From positions 1,550,001 to 1,614,000 of the forward strand of contig JASSKH010000023.1 of the NCBI GenBank assembly GCA_031763025.1: 64,000 bases of DNA, given 5' to 3'. This document shows, piece after piece, positions 10,421 through 21,578 of the stretch. Source of the stretch: Macrocystis pyrifera. Taxonomy: Eukaryota > Sar > Phaeophyceae > Laminariales > Laminariaceae. The notes below the pieces were generated by a model. The model made no database searches, was not told the DNA's origin, and saw only the letters and a program-made list of their open reading frames with translations. A program made the translations under genes and the position numbers. How positions within the stretch are numbered: position 1 is the first letter of the stretch; each line of letters opens with the position of its first letter.

Positions 10421-11753
10421 CCTGGAGCGTGGACCTCCCTCTCGCCGCAGGAGCAGGCGGCTGTGATCTAGCGTTGGGCTAACCAGTCGAGCTTCGACGC
10501 GGGGACGGGGTTAACAGCCGATCGCCCCGCGCCCGGCCAGGCCGACACTGTCACGGCCGCGCGGGCTCTTGATGTCGCGGACACCCACCCCGACGTCCTC
10601 GCGGCCGAGCAGGCTTTGGTCACCGCCGAGGCCCTTGGGGCTGCCTCGGCAACAACGGCTGATCGTCGAGCGCAGACGCGTGTGTCGGCCGAGCTCGAGA
10701 CTGCAGCTGCCGCCCGCGCCTCCACGGCCGCCGCCGCCGTCGCCACGGCTGCCGCCACGGCTTCCGAGGAAGCCGCTCGCTCCGTCTCTTGTGCGCGAGA
10801 CTCCATATCTCGAGCCAGTCAAGCGCTGCGGGCTGCCCGGGCTGCTGCTTCCTCCGCGACCAGCCGGGCCGCCGAGACGAGGGCCCCAGCGGAGAACCTT
10901 CCACTCGCCTCCTCCACAACGAAGGCCGCTCCAGCTCCCGGCCTTGGCCCCACGGACCCGTGTTCCCCCGCTGTGATCGCGATCGACGCCCGGCCCAAGC
11001 GTGCCGGGGATCTGGACTTCTTGCAGGGGAGTGTCGCTTGCATGGCGGCCGAGCCAAACCCGTGCTTCCCCCCCCCGAGGAGGCGGCCCTGGTGGTTTCT
11101 GCCGCCCGCCGCCTCCGACGCGAGATGCCGGCCGAAGGCCTCTCGGTTAACGACGCTTGGCTGGAAATGTCGGATGTCTCCTGGGCGGCCTAGCAGCGCC
11201 GGGCCTACACGATGGCTCTGGTGGTCAGCCTCAGGAAGGCCCATGATGCTTCTCCCACCACCGCCCTATGGCGGAGAACGGCCGCGTACCAGCTACACTG
11301 CAAACGGCGGTCGCGCGCCGCCCTCCAGGAGCCCCCCCTTCCTTACTCGGGACCGGATGCTGGACACCACCCCACCTCCCCCAGCGGACACAGGGGAGCT
11401 GACGACCACCCCGCCTCCTCCAGCGGACACCGGGGAGCTGGCGACAGCTCTATGGGCGGAGACCGCTCGCGCAGCCGCGCCGGCGACCAGGCCCGCCAGC
11501 GCACGAGGGTTGGAGGGATTCGGCCGGTCCGGACGGCAGGTTCCGCCGGGGCTCGGGCGGGGAAACGGGTGGCAGTTCGTCTCGGCGCAACGGGGCTGGA
11601 CGGCGAAGAAACCGGGGGAAGGGGAAGGAGAGATCGAGTGACGGCCGGTACGGCTCACGGAGCAACTCTGGTCGAGCTATTTCCCCCAGCTCTTCCTCGG
11701 ACGGCGACACCAGAGCCCCCGTTCCAACGAAGCACGCAACCAGCAAGAGGCAA
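10421..11753 (+). pseudogene. Ty3-B Gag middle region: Ala-rich helical and Arg/Ser-rich parts
   Basis: The frame from the preceding block continues past TAG at 10403 and 10469 into a strongly Ala-rich stretch (about 10600-10900). This is likely helical or coiled coil, with heptad-like spacing of Ala and small residues. A C-run near 11068 shifts the frame. The new frame continues through TAG at 11191 and then into an Arg/Ser-rich stretch (SSDGRYGSRSNSGRA near 11640) that joins the Gag core without a stop. No enzyme domain is present. This is inferred to be part of Gag, which packages the element's RNA. Confidence 0.5.
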
Positions 11754-13391
11754 GTGATTCCCTCGCTGACTGAGGTTGCTTCTTCCGCCGCGCGTCTGGG
11801 TCGTTTGACCATGCCCGATGATCGCGCCTTGCCTGTATCATCTAACCTTGCTCACGACCGAACTTCGGCGATCGACTCCGCCGCCGCCACCGCCGCAAAA
11901 CAGCACACTGCCGACGTACAACAGGCGTACAAACGCCTGGGACTGAAGGATATTTCGCGCATTTCTGTCTTGCCTTTCCCCTCCTCGATCGACCCTTGCG
12001 AGGCCGCACAGCAACTCATGCGTTCAGTCAAGGCCTCCGCCTCTGATATTCTCATGATGTGCAACGATGGCAGCCTTGAAGGCCTTAGTTCTACCAACTG
12101 GATCCCCGGTTGGGAGTACCCTCTCAAGAAATCCTTCGCGCGCGCCATCACGCCTGACAAGCCTACGACCGCCCCTCTCACTACCTTGATGGATGATTGT
12201 TTTGGACAGGTGTCGCGCGCCCTCGCAGCAGGATCGTCGGGACCGGAGGCGTTCACGCTCCTCCTGAGGTTGCTGAGCAACCACTTCGACCGCACCAATA
12301 CGGGGGCCAGCAACACCAAGTTGCATAATTTTGGCGTGGCTAACGGGACCCCTTTTTGCGATTTTAGTCGTGCATTGCGAGGGGTGGTGTCCGCAGCGAC
12401 GGGGACTGAGCGTGTTTTGGCACCGGGGGTGGAGGTCGTTTTGGAGGTAGTTCGGATGGCAGTGAACGAGCAGTACCCTAGCTTGATGCCGACGTTGTAC
12501 CCGGGAGTTTTGGCTACGGTATCGAGGCCGTTCGGCACTTTGGACGGCATGTGGTTAGCTTTCGAGACTCTTGCGAATAATAAGACACCTGCCGTCAACG
12601 GCGAAAAATATTTTTCTTTGCCTGCTTCTTCGACGGGTGCGCGGTCATCCGCCCCGTCGGGGCCCCGGCCCGCCAATATTGGTCGCGGTCAGGGCCGGAC
12701 GTTTCCCCAGTCGCCTTCTTGGCAGACGGGATCGCGCAATAATCCGCTTGTGATGAATGTCCACAAATCCATCCCTGACTGCCTCGACCCGTGGCTTGAC
12801 ACCTCTTCCAACTGCTGGCCCCTTGAAGAACACCACTATGCCGAAGTTCATGCCGTTTGCATGTCCATCCAGACCGAGGACCCTCCCCTCTGGAGCGGCC
12901 TACTTTCATCGTCCGCTCGCGCAGCCGCCCTCAGCGAAAACCTAGGACGCTGTTTAAACTGTCACGAAGACACACACTCTCTTCGACAGTGTAGGCACCC
13001 CTTTTTAAACCTTAGTGGTATCTTGAACCCCGACCTCGGAACGCTCGGCGACGACGGCGAGGTGTTCCGTCGTTGGAAAAAACGCATGATCAGACACCGC
13101 CGCGAGAACAATTCACGACCGAACAAATACAACCAGAAGAAACACAGGCGTCGTCCCGGCCCCTCGCGTGGGCAACACCACGGCCAGGGTCAGCAACACA
13201 GACAAGGTGATGGCTACAACACACACGCGGCACGTGGACACCAGCAGTCTCACTCCGGCCATGATGGTGGTTCGACCGCCCCTACCCCTTCCGCCCCGGC
13301 TCCCGTCTCGGGGGTTCGCTACGGTGCCTCGCATACCTCGGGCGGAAACCCGAATGGACGCCAGCCGGGCACCTTCCGCGCCGGTAACTGA
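11754..13391 (+). CDS. Ty3-B Gag core with CCHC zinc knuckle
   Basis: An open frame of 545 residues, continuous with the Arg/Ser-rich region upstream, so the nominal start at 11754 is arbitrary. The first 300 residues form the capsid-like part. A zinc knuckle of CX2CX4HX4C form (CLNCHEDTHSLRQC) follows near residues 400-413. Then comes a basic, Gly/His/Gln-rich tail suited to RNA binding. Gag assembles the particles in which reverse transcription occurs. The frame ends in TGA at 13389. Confidence 0.8.
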   Translation: MIPSLTEVASSAARLGRLTMPDDRALPVSSNLAHDRTSAIDSAAATAAKQHTADVQQAYKRLGLKDISRISVLPFPSSIDPCEAAQQLMRSVKASASDILMMCNDGSLEGLSSTNWIPGWEYPLKKSFARAITPDKPTTAPLTTLMDDCFGQVSRALAAGSSGPEAFTLLLRLLSNHFDRTNTGASNTKLHNFGVANGTPFCDFSRALRGVVSAATGTERVLAPGVEVVLEVVRMAVNEQYPSLMPTLYPGVLATVSRPFGTLDGMWLAFETLANNKTPAVNGEKYFSLPASSTGARSSAPSGPRPANIGRGQGRTFPQSPSWQTGSRNNPLVMNVHKSIPDCLDPWLDTSSNCWPLEEHHYAEVHAVCMSIQTEDPPLWSGLLSSSARAAALSENLGRCLNCHEDTHSLRQCRHPFLNLSGILNPDLGTLGDDGEVFRRWKKRMIRHRRENNSRPNKYNQKKHRRRPGPSRGQHHGQGQQHRQGDGYNTHAARGHQQSHSGHDGGSTAPTPSAPAPVSGVRYGASHTSGGNPNGRQPGTFRAGN

Positions 13392-14349
13392 CAGGTCGAC
13401 GGCGGTTCGGCTTCTCCTGACCGCCCGCCGCCAGCATTGTCGGGAGAAAAAAACCTTGATTTCACAAGATGCTCGCGTCCCAGGCTCGCTTAGCACTCCG
13501 CTCCCGCCCCGCGCGTTACTCCGTACTTCGGACCGATGCAGCGACTCAGCTCCACTGCTTTGTCCGGGCGCGATAAACGCCTCTCTCCCAAACCACGCAC
13601 CGCGCAACAGGACGGGTGCCGTCGCGTCGTTTTTTTCAGCGAGGGTGTCCCCCTCCTTCACCTCCCGGCCATGCGGTGGCGGTCGGTTTGAGGTGCGGGA
13701 AGGCAAACACCGAAACCCCAAGATCTCGGTTGAAGCTCGACTCGGCATTTCCTCGCAATAACGGTGGCCGCTCCACCCTTTTTCCTATTAAGGAGGAGTC
13801 GACAAGATTAGCTACCTCGTCCCCCTTCCCCACCAGGTCTACAGGACGGAAGCCCTCTCCGGTGGACCCTTTGTTGCCCCCCACCCGAGCACCGTTCTTG
13901 AAGACGTCTACAGGGTCTGCAGGCCCTCTTTCGTCTTCGCGCACGCCACTCCACGTGCGCAGCGCTCCTTCGGCTCCAGTGGAACAGGAAAAACCTGGCA
14001 CTGTCCGTCGAGCCAGTGGTGACTCCACGGCCTCCGGTCAGATCAACCGGACAGCATACCCGTTAACTTCGGAAGAATCGCAGCTCTCGTCAACCAGAAC
14101 GGGTTCAGAGCCCACTGCCCCCTTTGGTCCAGGACAGAGATCATCGGGCGCAGCAAGAGAACCTTCTGGCGATTTTATGCCTACGGGCAATGGTGACACA
14201 GAGCCAGTATACGTGGAACCGGACTCGTCTAGTGCACCTGGGGCTCAGTGTTCTCAGAGAAGCACACTCCCCCCCGCACACGCCGCAACTGCGGCCACCG
14301 ACGACTCGGCACCGTTGGTTTTTGACCCTACTCTCGAGTATACAACGGA
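13392..14349 (+). pseudogene. Ty3-B Pro/Ser/Thr-rich linker between Gag and NADAR
   Basis: Low-complexity Pro/Ser/Thr-rich coding sequence readable in the 13616-14350 frame. It runs up to the NADAR domain, where a frame change occurs in a G-run at about 14350. It has no recognised domain and probably works as a flexible spacer in the polyprotein. Confidence 0.45.
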
Positions 14350-14815
14350 GGGGTGGTACTGTTCTGGCAGCCCCCCTCTTATTTTTCGCAGTGGTCCCCC
14401 TCGTCTTTTGTCGTCGACGATGTATCATATTCCTGCGCGGAGCAGTACATGATGGCTGAAAAGGCTCGCCTTTTCCAGGACCACGGCACAGCGGAGCGGA
14501 TTATGGCCTCGCCAGACCCACGCGAGGACAAATGCCTCGGTCGAGGCGTGCATAAGTTCGACTGCGCTATCTGGGACCGTGTTCGGGAAGACGCCGTCCT
14601 TGCTGGTAATTTTGCCAAATTCTCGCAGAACCCGGTCATGAAGCAGCACCTATTGAGCACTGGCACCAATTTTTGGCTGAAGCCAGCCCTTTTGATGCCG
14701 TGTGGGGCATCGGTCTGCGGGCAGACGACCCCGAAGCTCACGACCCCTCTCGGTGGCATGGAAAAAATTTGCTCGGTAAAGCTCTTTCCGCCGTTCGCGA
14801 CACCCTCCGATCAAG
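14350..14815 (+). pseudogene. NADAR (YbiA-like, DUF1768) domain in the Ty3-B polyprotein
   Basis: The frame contains the family hallmarks in order: an FSQWSPSSFVVDDVSYSCAE stretch, EQYMMAEKARLF, LGRGVHKFD, GNFAKFSQNP, then ASPFDAVWGIGLRADD and NLLGKALSAVR. The last two follow a one-base frameshift in a T-run near 14668. Family knowledge: NADAR proteins act on ADP-ribose or N-glycosidic derivatives; YbiA-type members hydrolyse N-glycosidic bonds of riboflavin intermediates. Here the domain sits exactly between Gag/linker and protease, so it is a captured module of pol. It could act on NAD or ADP-ribose linked host defence, but that is speculation. Frameshifts at both ends make this copy inactive. 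Confidence 0.85.
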
Positions 14816-15300
14816 TGAGGCCGGGTTGGCACACCCCACCTCCTCTCACCAATTCTGCACCCCAACCAGACCTGACAGAATTCATGAGATTACACCAGCG
14901 CCGCCCCGCCCTTTGGCCGTGGCCCGCGCTTGCCCAGGTCCTCCTTTGGAGTTTTCGACCTATTTTTCTGACGCGCCGGCTGATCACAGCCCCGAGAGTT
15001 TGGCTGTCGCACCTAGTGTCGACCCCTCCCTCGCGCTGCCAGAACACGGCCCCTGCCTCGTCAGGGGCAACATTACCCTCGATGACGCCTCTTTTACAAC
15101 GAAAATCACGATTCACAGCGGAGCTGGCGTTTTTGCACCTCTTGGTTGCGTGGCGCTTCTCGACACTGGCTCCCCGCAGACTTTCATCCGACGAGATGTT
15201 TTGGATCGCATGCACTCGGTTGGTGCGGCATCCCTCGCGTGCGAGCAGAAACGCGTCCCTCGTTCGTGGGGGGGGGGGTTGGTGAATCGGCCCCTCTGAA
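14816..15300 (+). pseudogene. Ty3-B aspartic protease (retropepsin)
   Basis: Downstream of NADAR in the same frame lies GCVALLDTGSPQTFIRR. The DTGS is the catalytic loop of retroviral-type aspartic proteases, preceded by beta-strand-like segments. The enzyme would cleave the Gag-Pol polyprotein. The frame breaks in a long G-run near 15270, and the rest of the protease continues in the frame starting at 15304 (LLGRDSCMRFNSRSYRSL). Confidence 0.75.
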
Positions 15301-17877
15301 GACTTGGACGAGTGTGCGCCTGAGCGTCCAATTTTTCGAGAACATGAGCCTACTTGCTCCCTCGCAGTTTGGGCCTGCGTGGTCCCCCCTTCGGTAATGC
15401 AGCAAGCTGTACTATTGGGACGTGACAGCTGTATGCGCTTTAATAGCCGCTCCTACCGCTCTCTGCCACCTCGGCCGTCTGATCAACGCGTTTTTGGCGA
15501 GCTGGAGTTAGTTCACCACGCCCCGACAGGCATGTCCGTGTACGCCATCGACTCCGCCGCTTCGGGTGGAGGCTTCCATCTACGCTACGAGGGCGCAGCA
15601 GGCGTCACCCTGTCCGACGATCCCCAGTTGCTTGCTGTTAATTTGGTTCGAAGCGATGGCTCCCCGGCCCTCACTCGACACTACTTGGTCGACATGATGC
15701 CCCAGCCCGACCTACCCTCGGTCGAGGAGCACTTCGTCTCCTCCGGACGACAGGTTCTTCCCCTCGTTGGAGTGGCGGCTCTCGAGCCGGGGGATGTCCT
15801 CGGCGTCGCCCACGCCCCACTGCTGAGCGTTCCGCTGGACGTTTTGCAGCAGGACAACCGAGCCCCCAGCCCTCCCTCCGGACTAGGTGAGGTGTGTCCG
15901 GTTTCAGCAGTTACTGCCCCCCCCCTCGCAGCTCCAGCCTCGCCCTCGCCTGCACTGCTTGAGCGTTTGACCTCAGAACAGCGCGCTTCGTTCCTGCGCG
16001 TCTGGGCACGCTTGCCGACACATCTGCGGGAGGTGGCTTTTGATCTCCACGGCACAGGCTGGACCCCTGCGGTCATCGAACAGCTGGGGGACGTTCTCTG
16101 CGAATTTCCTGACGTTTTCTCGAAGTTCAAGTCGGATTTTGGTTCCTGCTCGCTGATGCCTTCCGTGATCTCGGTCCCGGAAGGAAGCGCTCCTGTCACG
16201 TCCAGGCCACACCGCATCAACCCCATCTTGGCCAAGGAAGTGGAGGCCACCTTGGATCAGTACCTAGCGGCAGGGCTGATCTAGCACTCGACTTCTCCGT
16301 ACTCGAGCCCCCTGGCGGTCATCCCGAAGAAGTCTAAAGGCGTTCGGATCACCGTGAACTACAAAAACCTCAACCAGATCAGCAAACTCAGCCAGCTGCT
16401 TATCCCTTGCGTGGACCAAGTCCTCGACTCCCTGGGGAAGGGACGGGTGTTTTCCCTCTTCGATTTGGTCTCTTCGTTCCTCCAGATTACCGCGCACAAG
16501 GACACCGTCCCTCTTACGGTATTCTGCACTCCCACGGGCCTTTATGAGTGGCTCGTCATGCCCCAAGGCAGCAGTGCTTCGCCCGGCTGGTTCGTCAAAG
16601 TGATTAACGAAGTCATTAAAGGGCTGGCACAAGTGGCGGCCTACCTTGATGATGTGATCGTTTTCGACTCTGACCCGACGGCCCACGTCAAGACGATACG
16701 AGCCCTCTTCGAACGCCTGCGCAAACACAACCTCAAGCTCTCCCCCTCGAAGGCTCGCCTCGGCGCCACGGACGCCAATTTTCTGGGCCACTCCATTTCG
16801 CCCCCAGGTATAAGCCCTAATGCGGAAAAAGTTTCGGCCTTGCTGAAAATGCCCATGCCCAAGAACCTCAAGCAGGTCCGCGCCCTGATGGGCGGCGTAG
16901 GATATTATCGCAAATTCCTGCCCGACCTGTCTGAAAGGATCCGTCCTCTCACCGCCCTTCTCCGGAAGGGGGTCAAGTATGTCTTCACGGCGGCTATGGA
17001 AGTTATCGTCCGCCAGATCCTCGCCGAGCTCGCGGCCCCATCGATTTTGGTCTTCCCTGACTGGGATGCCGCAGCCGATGGCTCCCGCCCCTTCCACGTG
17101 TATTGCGACGCCTGCATCGACGGTTTCGGTGCCGCGCTCGAACAAGAACAACCGGACGGCTCGGTACGGCCCATTGCTTATATCAGCCGCACTACCCTCG
17201 ATTCCGAAAGGCACTGGACACCGTTGGACCTGGAAGCTGGCAGCATTGTCTGGGCTATCAAACGACTCCGAGGTTACCTGTGGGGCACGAAGTTTCGAAT
17301 ATTTTCGGATCACAAAGCACTTGAGAGTATCGCCAAAGTAGGGGACCACAACGCGCGAGTCCAGCGGTGGCTCGAGTTCCTCACCGCGTTCGACTACACC
17401 CTCGAGTACCGCAAGGGCAGCGCCAACGGAAATGCTGACATTCTCTCCCGCTTGCCAGAGCCCGCCACAGAACACGACCACAGTGGGTCTAGCTGCCTCA
17501 ACCCCGTCGAGGACGGTGGTATCTCCCTCATCCGAGCCTGCGGGCTTCGCACTCGCTCTTCGCCGACCCCTGGTGTCGGTTTGGGTGGGCTGGTGTCCCG
17601 CAGTGAAAGTGCCTTCTTGGGTGGGCTACCTCTCGCCCCTTCGGATTTTCGCGATTTTCGCACACACGGGCCACGTATGAGGATTGACGACCTCTCTGCT
17701 CCTTCGGGGAGATTCGTCGCTCGTGTATGTGCCTCCGTCGCCACCGTCGACCGCCGTCCTGGCTTGGGGAATTTTTCACCCCACGCCAACGCCGCTTTCG
17801 CTTCGGTTTTTGTCGTACCCTCCGGGGGCGACCAGGGCTCTGCAGAAGCCCCCGCTGCAGCGACGTTTGTCGCCTAG
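15301..17877 (+). pseudogene. Ty3-B reverse transcriptase and RNase H
   Basis: The frame from 15304 carries the protease end and the RT N-terminus. It is broken by TAG at 16282 and continues in the same frame. RT motifs: SPLAVIPKKSKGVRITVNY, FSLFDLVSSFLQI, MPQGSSASPGWF, YLDD near 16645, and LGHSISPPGI. RNase H follows: YCDACIDGFGAAL (first Asp), DLEAGSIVWAIKRLRGYLWG, FSDHKALESI and NGNADILSRL. It copies the RNA genome into DNA. The frame ends at TAG 17875, which lies in the first 126 bp repeat where the other units have CAG. Confidence 0.9.
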
Positions 17878-18440
17878 CGTGCTCCTCCCCCGACGAGCAC
17901 TTTACAGGTCGACGATTCTGTCGTGAGCACTGCTCCGGCCGCGTCTTCCCTCTCAGGCCAGGGCTCTGCAAAAGCCCCCGCTGCAGCGACGTTTGTCGCC
18001 CAGCGCGCTCCTCCCCCGACGAGCACTTTACAGGTCGAAGATTCTGTCGTGAGCACTGCTACGGCCGCGTCTTCCCTCTCAGGCCAGGGCTCTGCAAACG
18101 CCCCCGCTGCAGCGATGATTGTCGCCCAGCGCGCTCCTCCCCCGACGAGCACTTTACAGGTCGAAGATTCCGTCGTGAGCACTGCTCCGGCCGCGTCTTC
18201 CCTCTCAGGCCAGGGCTCTGCAAAAGCCCCCGCTGCAGCGATGATTGTCACGCAGCGCGCTCCTCCCCCGACGAGCACTTTACAGGTCGAAGATTCCGTC
18301 GTGAGCACTGCTCCGGTCGCGTTTTCCCTTTCATGCCAGGGCTCTGCAGAAGCCCCCGCTGCAGCGACGATTGTCGCCCAGCATGCTCCTCCCCCGACGA
18401 GCACTTTACAGGAAAACGATTCCGCCGTGATCACTGATCC
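17835..18440 (+). repeat. Five-unit 126 bp in-frame coding tandem repeat
   Basis: GGGCTCTGCA recurs at 17835, 17961, 18087, 18213 and 18339, exactly 126 bp apart, so each unit is 42 codons and frame is preserved. The encoded unit is Ala/Pro/Ser/Thr-rich with APPPTSTLQVEDSVVSTAPA-like text. It lies between RNase H and integrase. The exact period and low divergence indicate recent unequal exchange under frame constraint. Confidence 0.9.
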
Positions 18441-20170
18441 GGCCGCGTCTACCCCATCGCCGCCTGGCAACCCGGCGCCTCCGAACGTTTTGCCGTCTTC
18501 AGGCCGCATCTCATCGCGGACGCGCCGACGAACAGCCGCCGCCGCTGGCGCCGTGCCGCCTGCTGTTGATTATGGCTTCGGGCCCAGCGGGACCCCTAGA
18601 CCATCAGCCCGGCGTGCTACCACCCCGCTGCGAGCCCCACGGCCGCGACCGCCCGCACCCGTCGTTTTGGCCCCGACTCCTGCCGCCTCGTCCGTCCCGA
18701 CGGTACCCATCCCGTCCAGCCGTGACCGCACCGAGCCCGCGGGAACTCCTCTTTTACGACTTCCGCCGCCAACTGACGCACCTCCCGTCACCTCGACCGC
18801 CTTGGATGCCCTCGGCGCAGCTGCCGAGTTTCAGTTCGGTGATTCCGCAGCGCGCTATTCGCACGCCGACTGGGCTCGGGAACAACAGGCTGAGCCCGCG
18901 TGCAATGCCGCCATGCGCTACATAGCCCTTGGCCGACCGGAAGTTTTGCCAGACGACTTTTTATCAGGTTTCCCTTCCCACCAGCGCCCTCCCTTTTCGG
19001 AAGTTCAAGAGCTGGCCACCAAAGGCCGCTTGCACACCACCGACGCGGCCATTGTTCTACTTGTCCGACAGCCGTCTCCCCCCTCTGCGTTGGATACGCC
19101 ACACCCGGTGGGTCGTACGGCCTGCTTATTGAACGACGAGCCTATTCGCATTTATGTTCCGCTGCTCATGCGCCCCTGGGTCATGCAGGCTTGCCATTCT
19201 ACGGCTTCCTGCCACCTAGGAACCGCGCGCACCCTACGTATGCTCGAACGTCTCTACTGGTGGATCGGCATGAGCACCTGCACCCGGTGGTGGCTACGCA
19301 ACTGCTTAAAGTGCCAGGTACGGAAAACGTGGCAGCAGACGGTCCGGTGGCCCTCCATCAAGTTGCCCTTGCCAGAAGGGCCCGGCATCGCCGTCAGCAT
19401 CGACTATTTTGGCCCCCTCCCGGTGACGCCTCGAGGTAATACCTACATCTTGCTTTTCACTGATCGTTTCAGCCGCCGGGCTGACGTGTACGCCGTCACA
19501 GCGGCCGAGTTCACCGCTGAGAGCACGGCTAACATTCTCATAAACCGGTATATCCCTCTTTGGGGGTGCCCGCGCAGCATCCCCTCGGACAACGGCCTCC
19601 AGTTCTGCTCCAAGCTTTCGCACGCCGTATATCAGCTTCTCGGGGTTCGAAAAATTGCCACCAGCCCCTACCACCCAAACGGCAACGGTGGAGTGGAACG
19701 TGTAAACCACACAATGGCCCAGATGTTGGCAATGGTCCTCAACGAGCTCCAAAACAACTGGGATGAACAGCTCCCTCACGTCGAATTTGCGTACAACAAT
19801 TCCGTCAGTGCCGCCACGGGTCTGGCTCCCAACGAGGTACATATGGACCGGCTCCCACGCCTCCTACTCACGATTTTCGAACGTGCAGGAGTCGCCGGCC
19901 ACCAGAGCTTGGCCCGCGACCACCTCGCCTACCGCGACTTGGCGACGGACCGCCAGCAGCGCGCGTACGACATCGTTCGAGAACACCACGCCCTCACTGT
20001 CGCTCACGTGAACCGCGCCGCAGCTCCGCCCTCTCCGACGCTCTGCGTCCGGTCCCCAAATTTGACGTTGGTGGTTGGGTGTGGGTGTACAATACGGCGG
20101 CCACCATCCGCCAGGGCGCGAAACCAGACACGGACGCCAAGGTCCTCAAGGCCAAACTCTCACTCAACTG
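17923..20170 (+). CDS. Ty3-B integrase
   Basis: The frame continues from the tandem repeats through a Pro-rich spacer to an H2C2 zinc-binding region: histidines in ACHSTASCHLG and cysteines in NCLKCQVRK. The DDE core follows: Asp in VSIDYFGPLP, Asp in PSDNGLQFC, Glu in GGVERVNHT. The last two are separated by 35 residues. It is the strand-transfer enzyme. The frame shifts near 20030, after which the text KFDVGGWVWVYNTAATIRQG matches the GPY/F-like integrase tail in another frame. An in-frame TAA follows shortly, near 20180. Confidence 0.85.
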
Positions 20171-21055
20171 GACGAGCCCCTAAAAAGTTCTCGCAGTTGC
20201 CCCCTGCTCCTCAGCGGACACCCCGGATGGATCTCCTCTCGGAGCAAAACTCCTGTATTTGGATCTTCCTTCCGATATGCCCGGCGCCGAGGCTCGCCGG
20301 CGCGTATCTGTTCAACGCTGCAAGCCCTGTGCCAACCCCCACGACCGTGGCGACATGCCGAAGTATTTGCCGGCGGGGTTGACGCAATACGTGCTCAACA
20401 ATTTCTCCAAGAAATCCCCTCCGTACCACGTCACCGAGGACGACGTTTCGACCCCTCTTGAACGACTCGAAGTGGAAAAGATTACTGGACATCAATCGGT
20501 TAGAGGTCGAGGTGGCGTAATCGCGGTGATGTACGAGACGCACTGGAAGGGACTTTCCCGGCCATCCTGGGAACGGGAAATAGACCTTCAGCTTTCTCGC
20601 CATGCAATTTTGCGCTACTGGGCCGGCACCCCGAACCAACACCGCCAAACCAACCGCCTGTACCGCCGAATGAGAATTGGCGCGGCACAATGGGAGCTTT
20701 CTCGGAGTAACGGCGAGCGGTTTCTGGCACCCGGCTATGGTTGCGTATCGCACGCCGATTGGCTGCGCCGCTACAGCAACACTGTACTTCCCAACGGGGC
20801 CCACCTTTGGTACAAGGGCGACGACGGTCTTTGGTGGCTCGGGAAAATCAGCGCAACTACACCGACGGATGAGTATATTTGGTTCGATTTTTGGACGACC
20901 CGGGACCAATCAAGCTTCCTCTTTCTCCGGCGCGCTACGCGACTTCGACGAGAGCTGTACGAGGTTCTTGGTGTCTGCAAATTCACTTGGCTAGCGCGTT
21001 TACAAGGGGGGTCCAGCGTAACGTAGATGAATCTCGAGGTGCCGCCGTGGATAGC
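20171..21055 (+). pseudogene. Ty3-B chromodomain and Tudor-like C-terminal module
   Basis: The frame 20259-21026 carries a chromodomain-like segment: LERLEVEKITGHQSVRGRGG, then VMYETHWKGLSRPSWERE. This is the WKG and W-E pattern of chromodomains. About 70 residues later comes GAHLWYKGDDGLWWLGKI, and in a shifted frame a FLDDPGPIKLPL segment. That arrangement resembles a Tudor/Agenet-type barrel. Chromodomains bind methylated histone tails; Tudor folds bind methylated Lys or Arg. Together they suggest a two-part chromatin reader that guides integration. The second identification rests on pattern alone. Confidence 0.6.
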
Positions 21056-21578
21056 TGAATTTCGCTTCTTGACTGCACTCGTTACTTAGTTATTTGTTGT
21101 CGTCTTCCTGGGCCTTGAGGGATGAATTTTTGTCTGCCCGATATGTTTCTGTGTGTGTTTTTTTGTTTGGACTGGGTTGGGGGTGTGTTTTTGCGTATTC
21201 TGTCCTGCCTTCCCCCCCCCGCTCGGTGTTGGGACGCGCTTTCAGAGTGGTGGACTGGGTTTAGGTGGTTCTTGTCGTCTTCCGTGTTATTTTTCTTTTC
21301 GTTCCCGTACGCACTTTTCGCTTTTCCGTGCATCTTCCTCGCCCCCCCCCGTGCGGGAAGTATGGCGATGGCTTTCATCGACGATTTCTTCCTGCCCCTT
21401 AAGGCTAGGTCTTCCCTTTATTTTTTTACGTACTTTACCGGCTTCGTTGCCTCGCCGTTCAGAGGTGTGGGAGTGGGTTTTGAGGAGCCGCATCTTCGAC
21501 TCATGTTCTAGTTCGTGGAATCGGGGTTTCCACGAATTTCCCATAATTCTGCATATACGGCTCATCAGAGTGGGCTAG
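21056..21578 (+). other. Ty3-B 3' untranslated region
   Basis: Pyrimidine-rich on the plus strand (many T and C runs), without a convincing coding frame. No clear polypurine tract precedes the 3' LTR; the bases before 21579 read CATCAGAGTGGGCTAG. Confidence 0.45.

Noticed and set aside
11852..12676. 274-codon minus-strand frame opposite Gag
   Set aside because: Antisense shadow of the zinc-knuckle Gag frame, with no recognisable domain.
16264..17481. 405-codon minus-strand frame opposite Ty3-B RT/RNase H
   Set aside because: A long antisense frame favoured by GC-rich codon bias. The plus strand has unambiguous RT and RNase H motifs.
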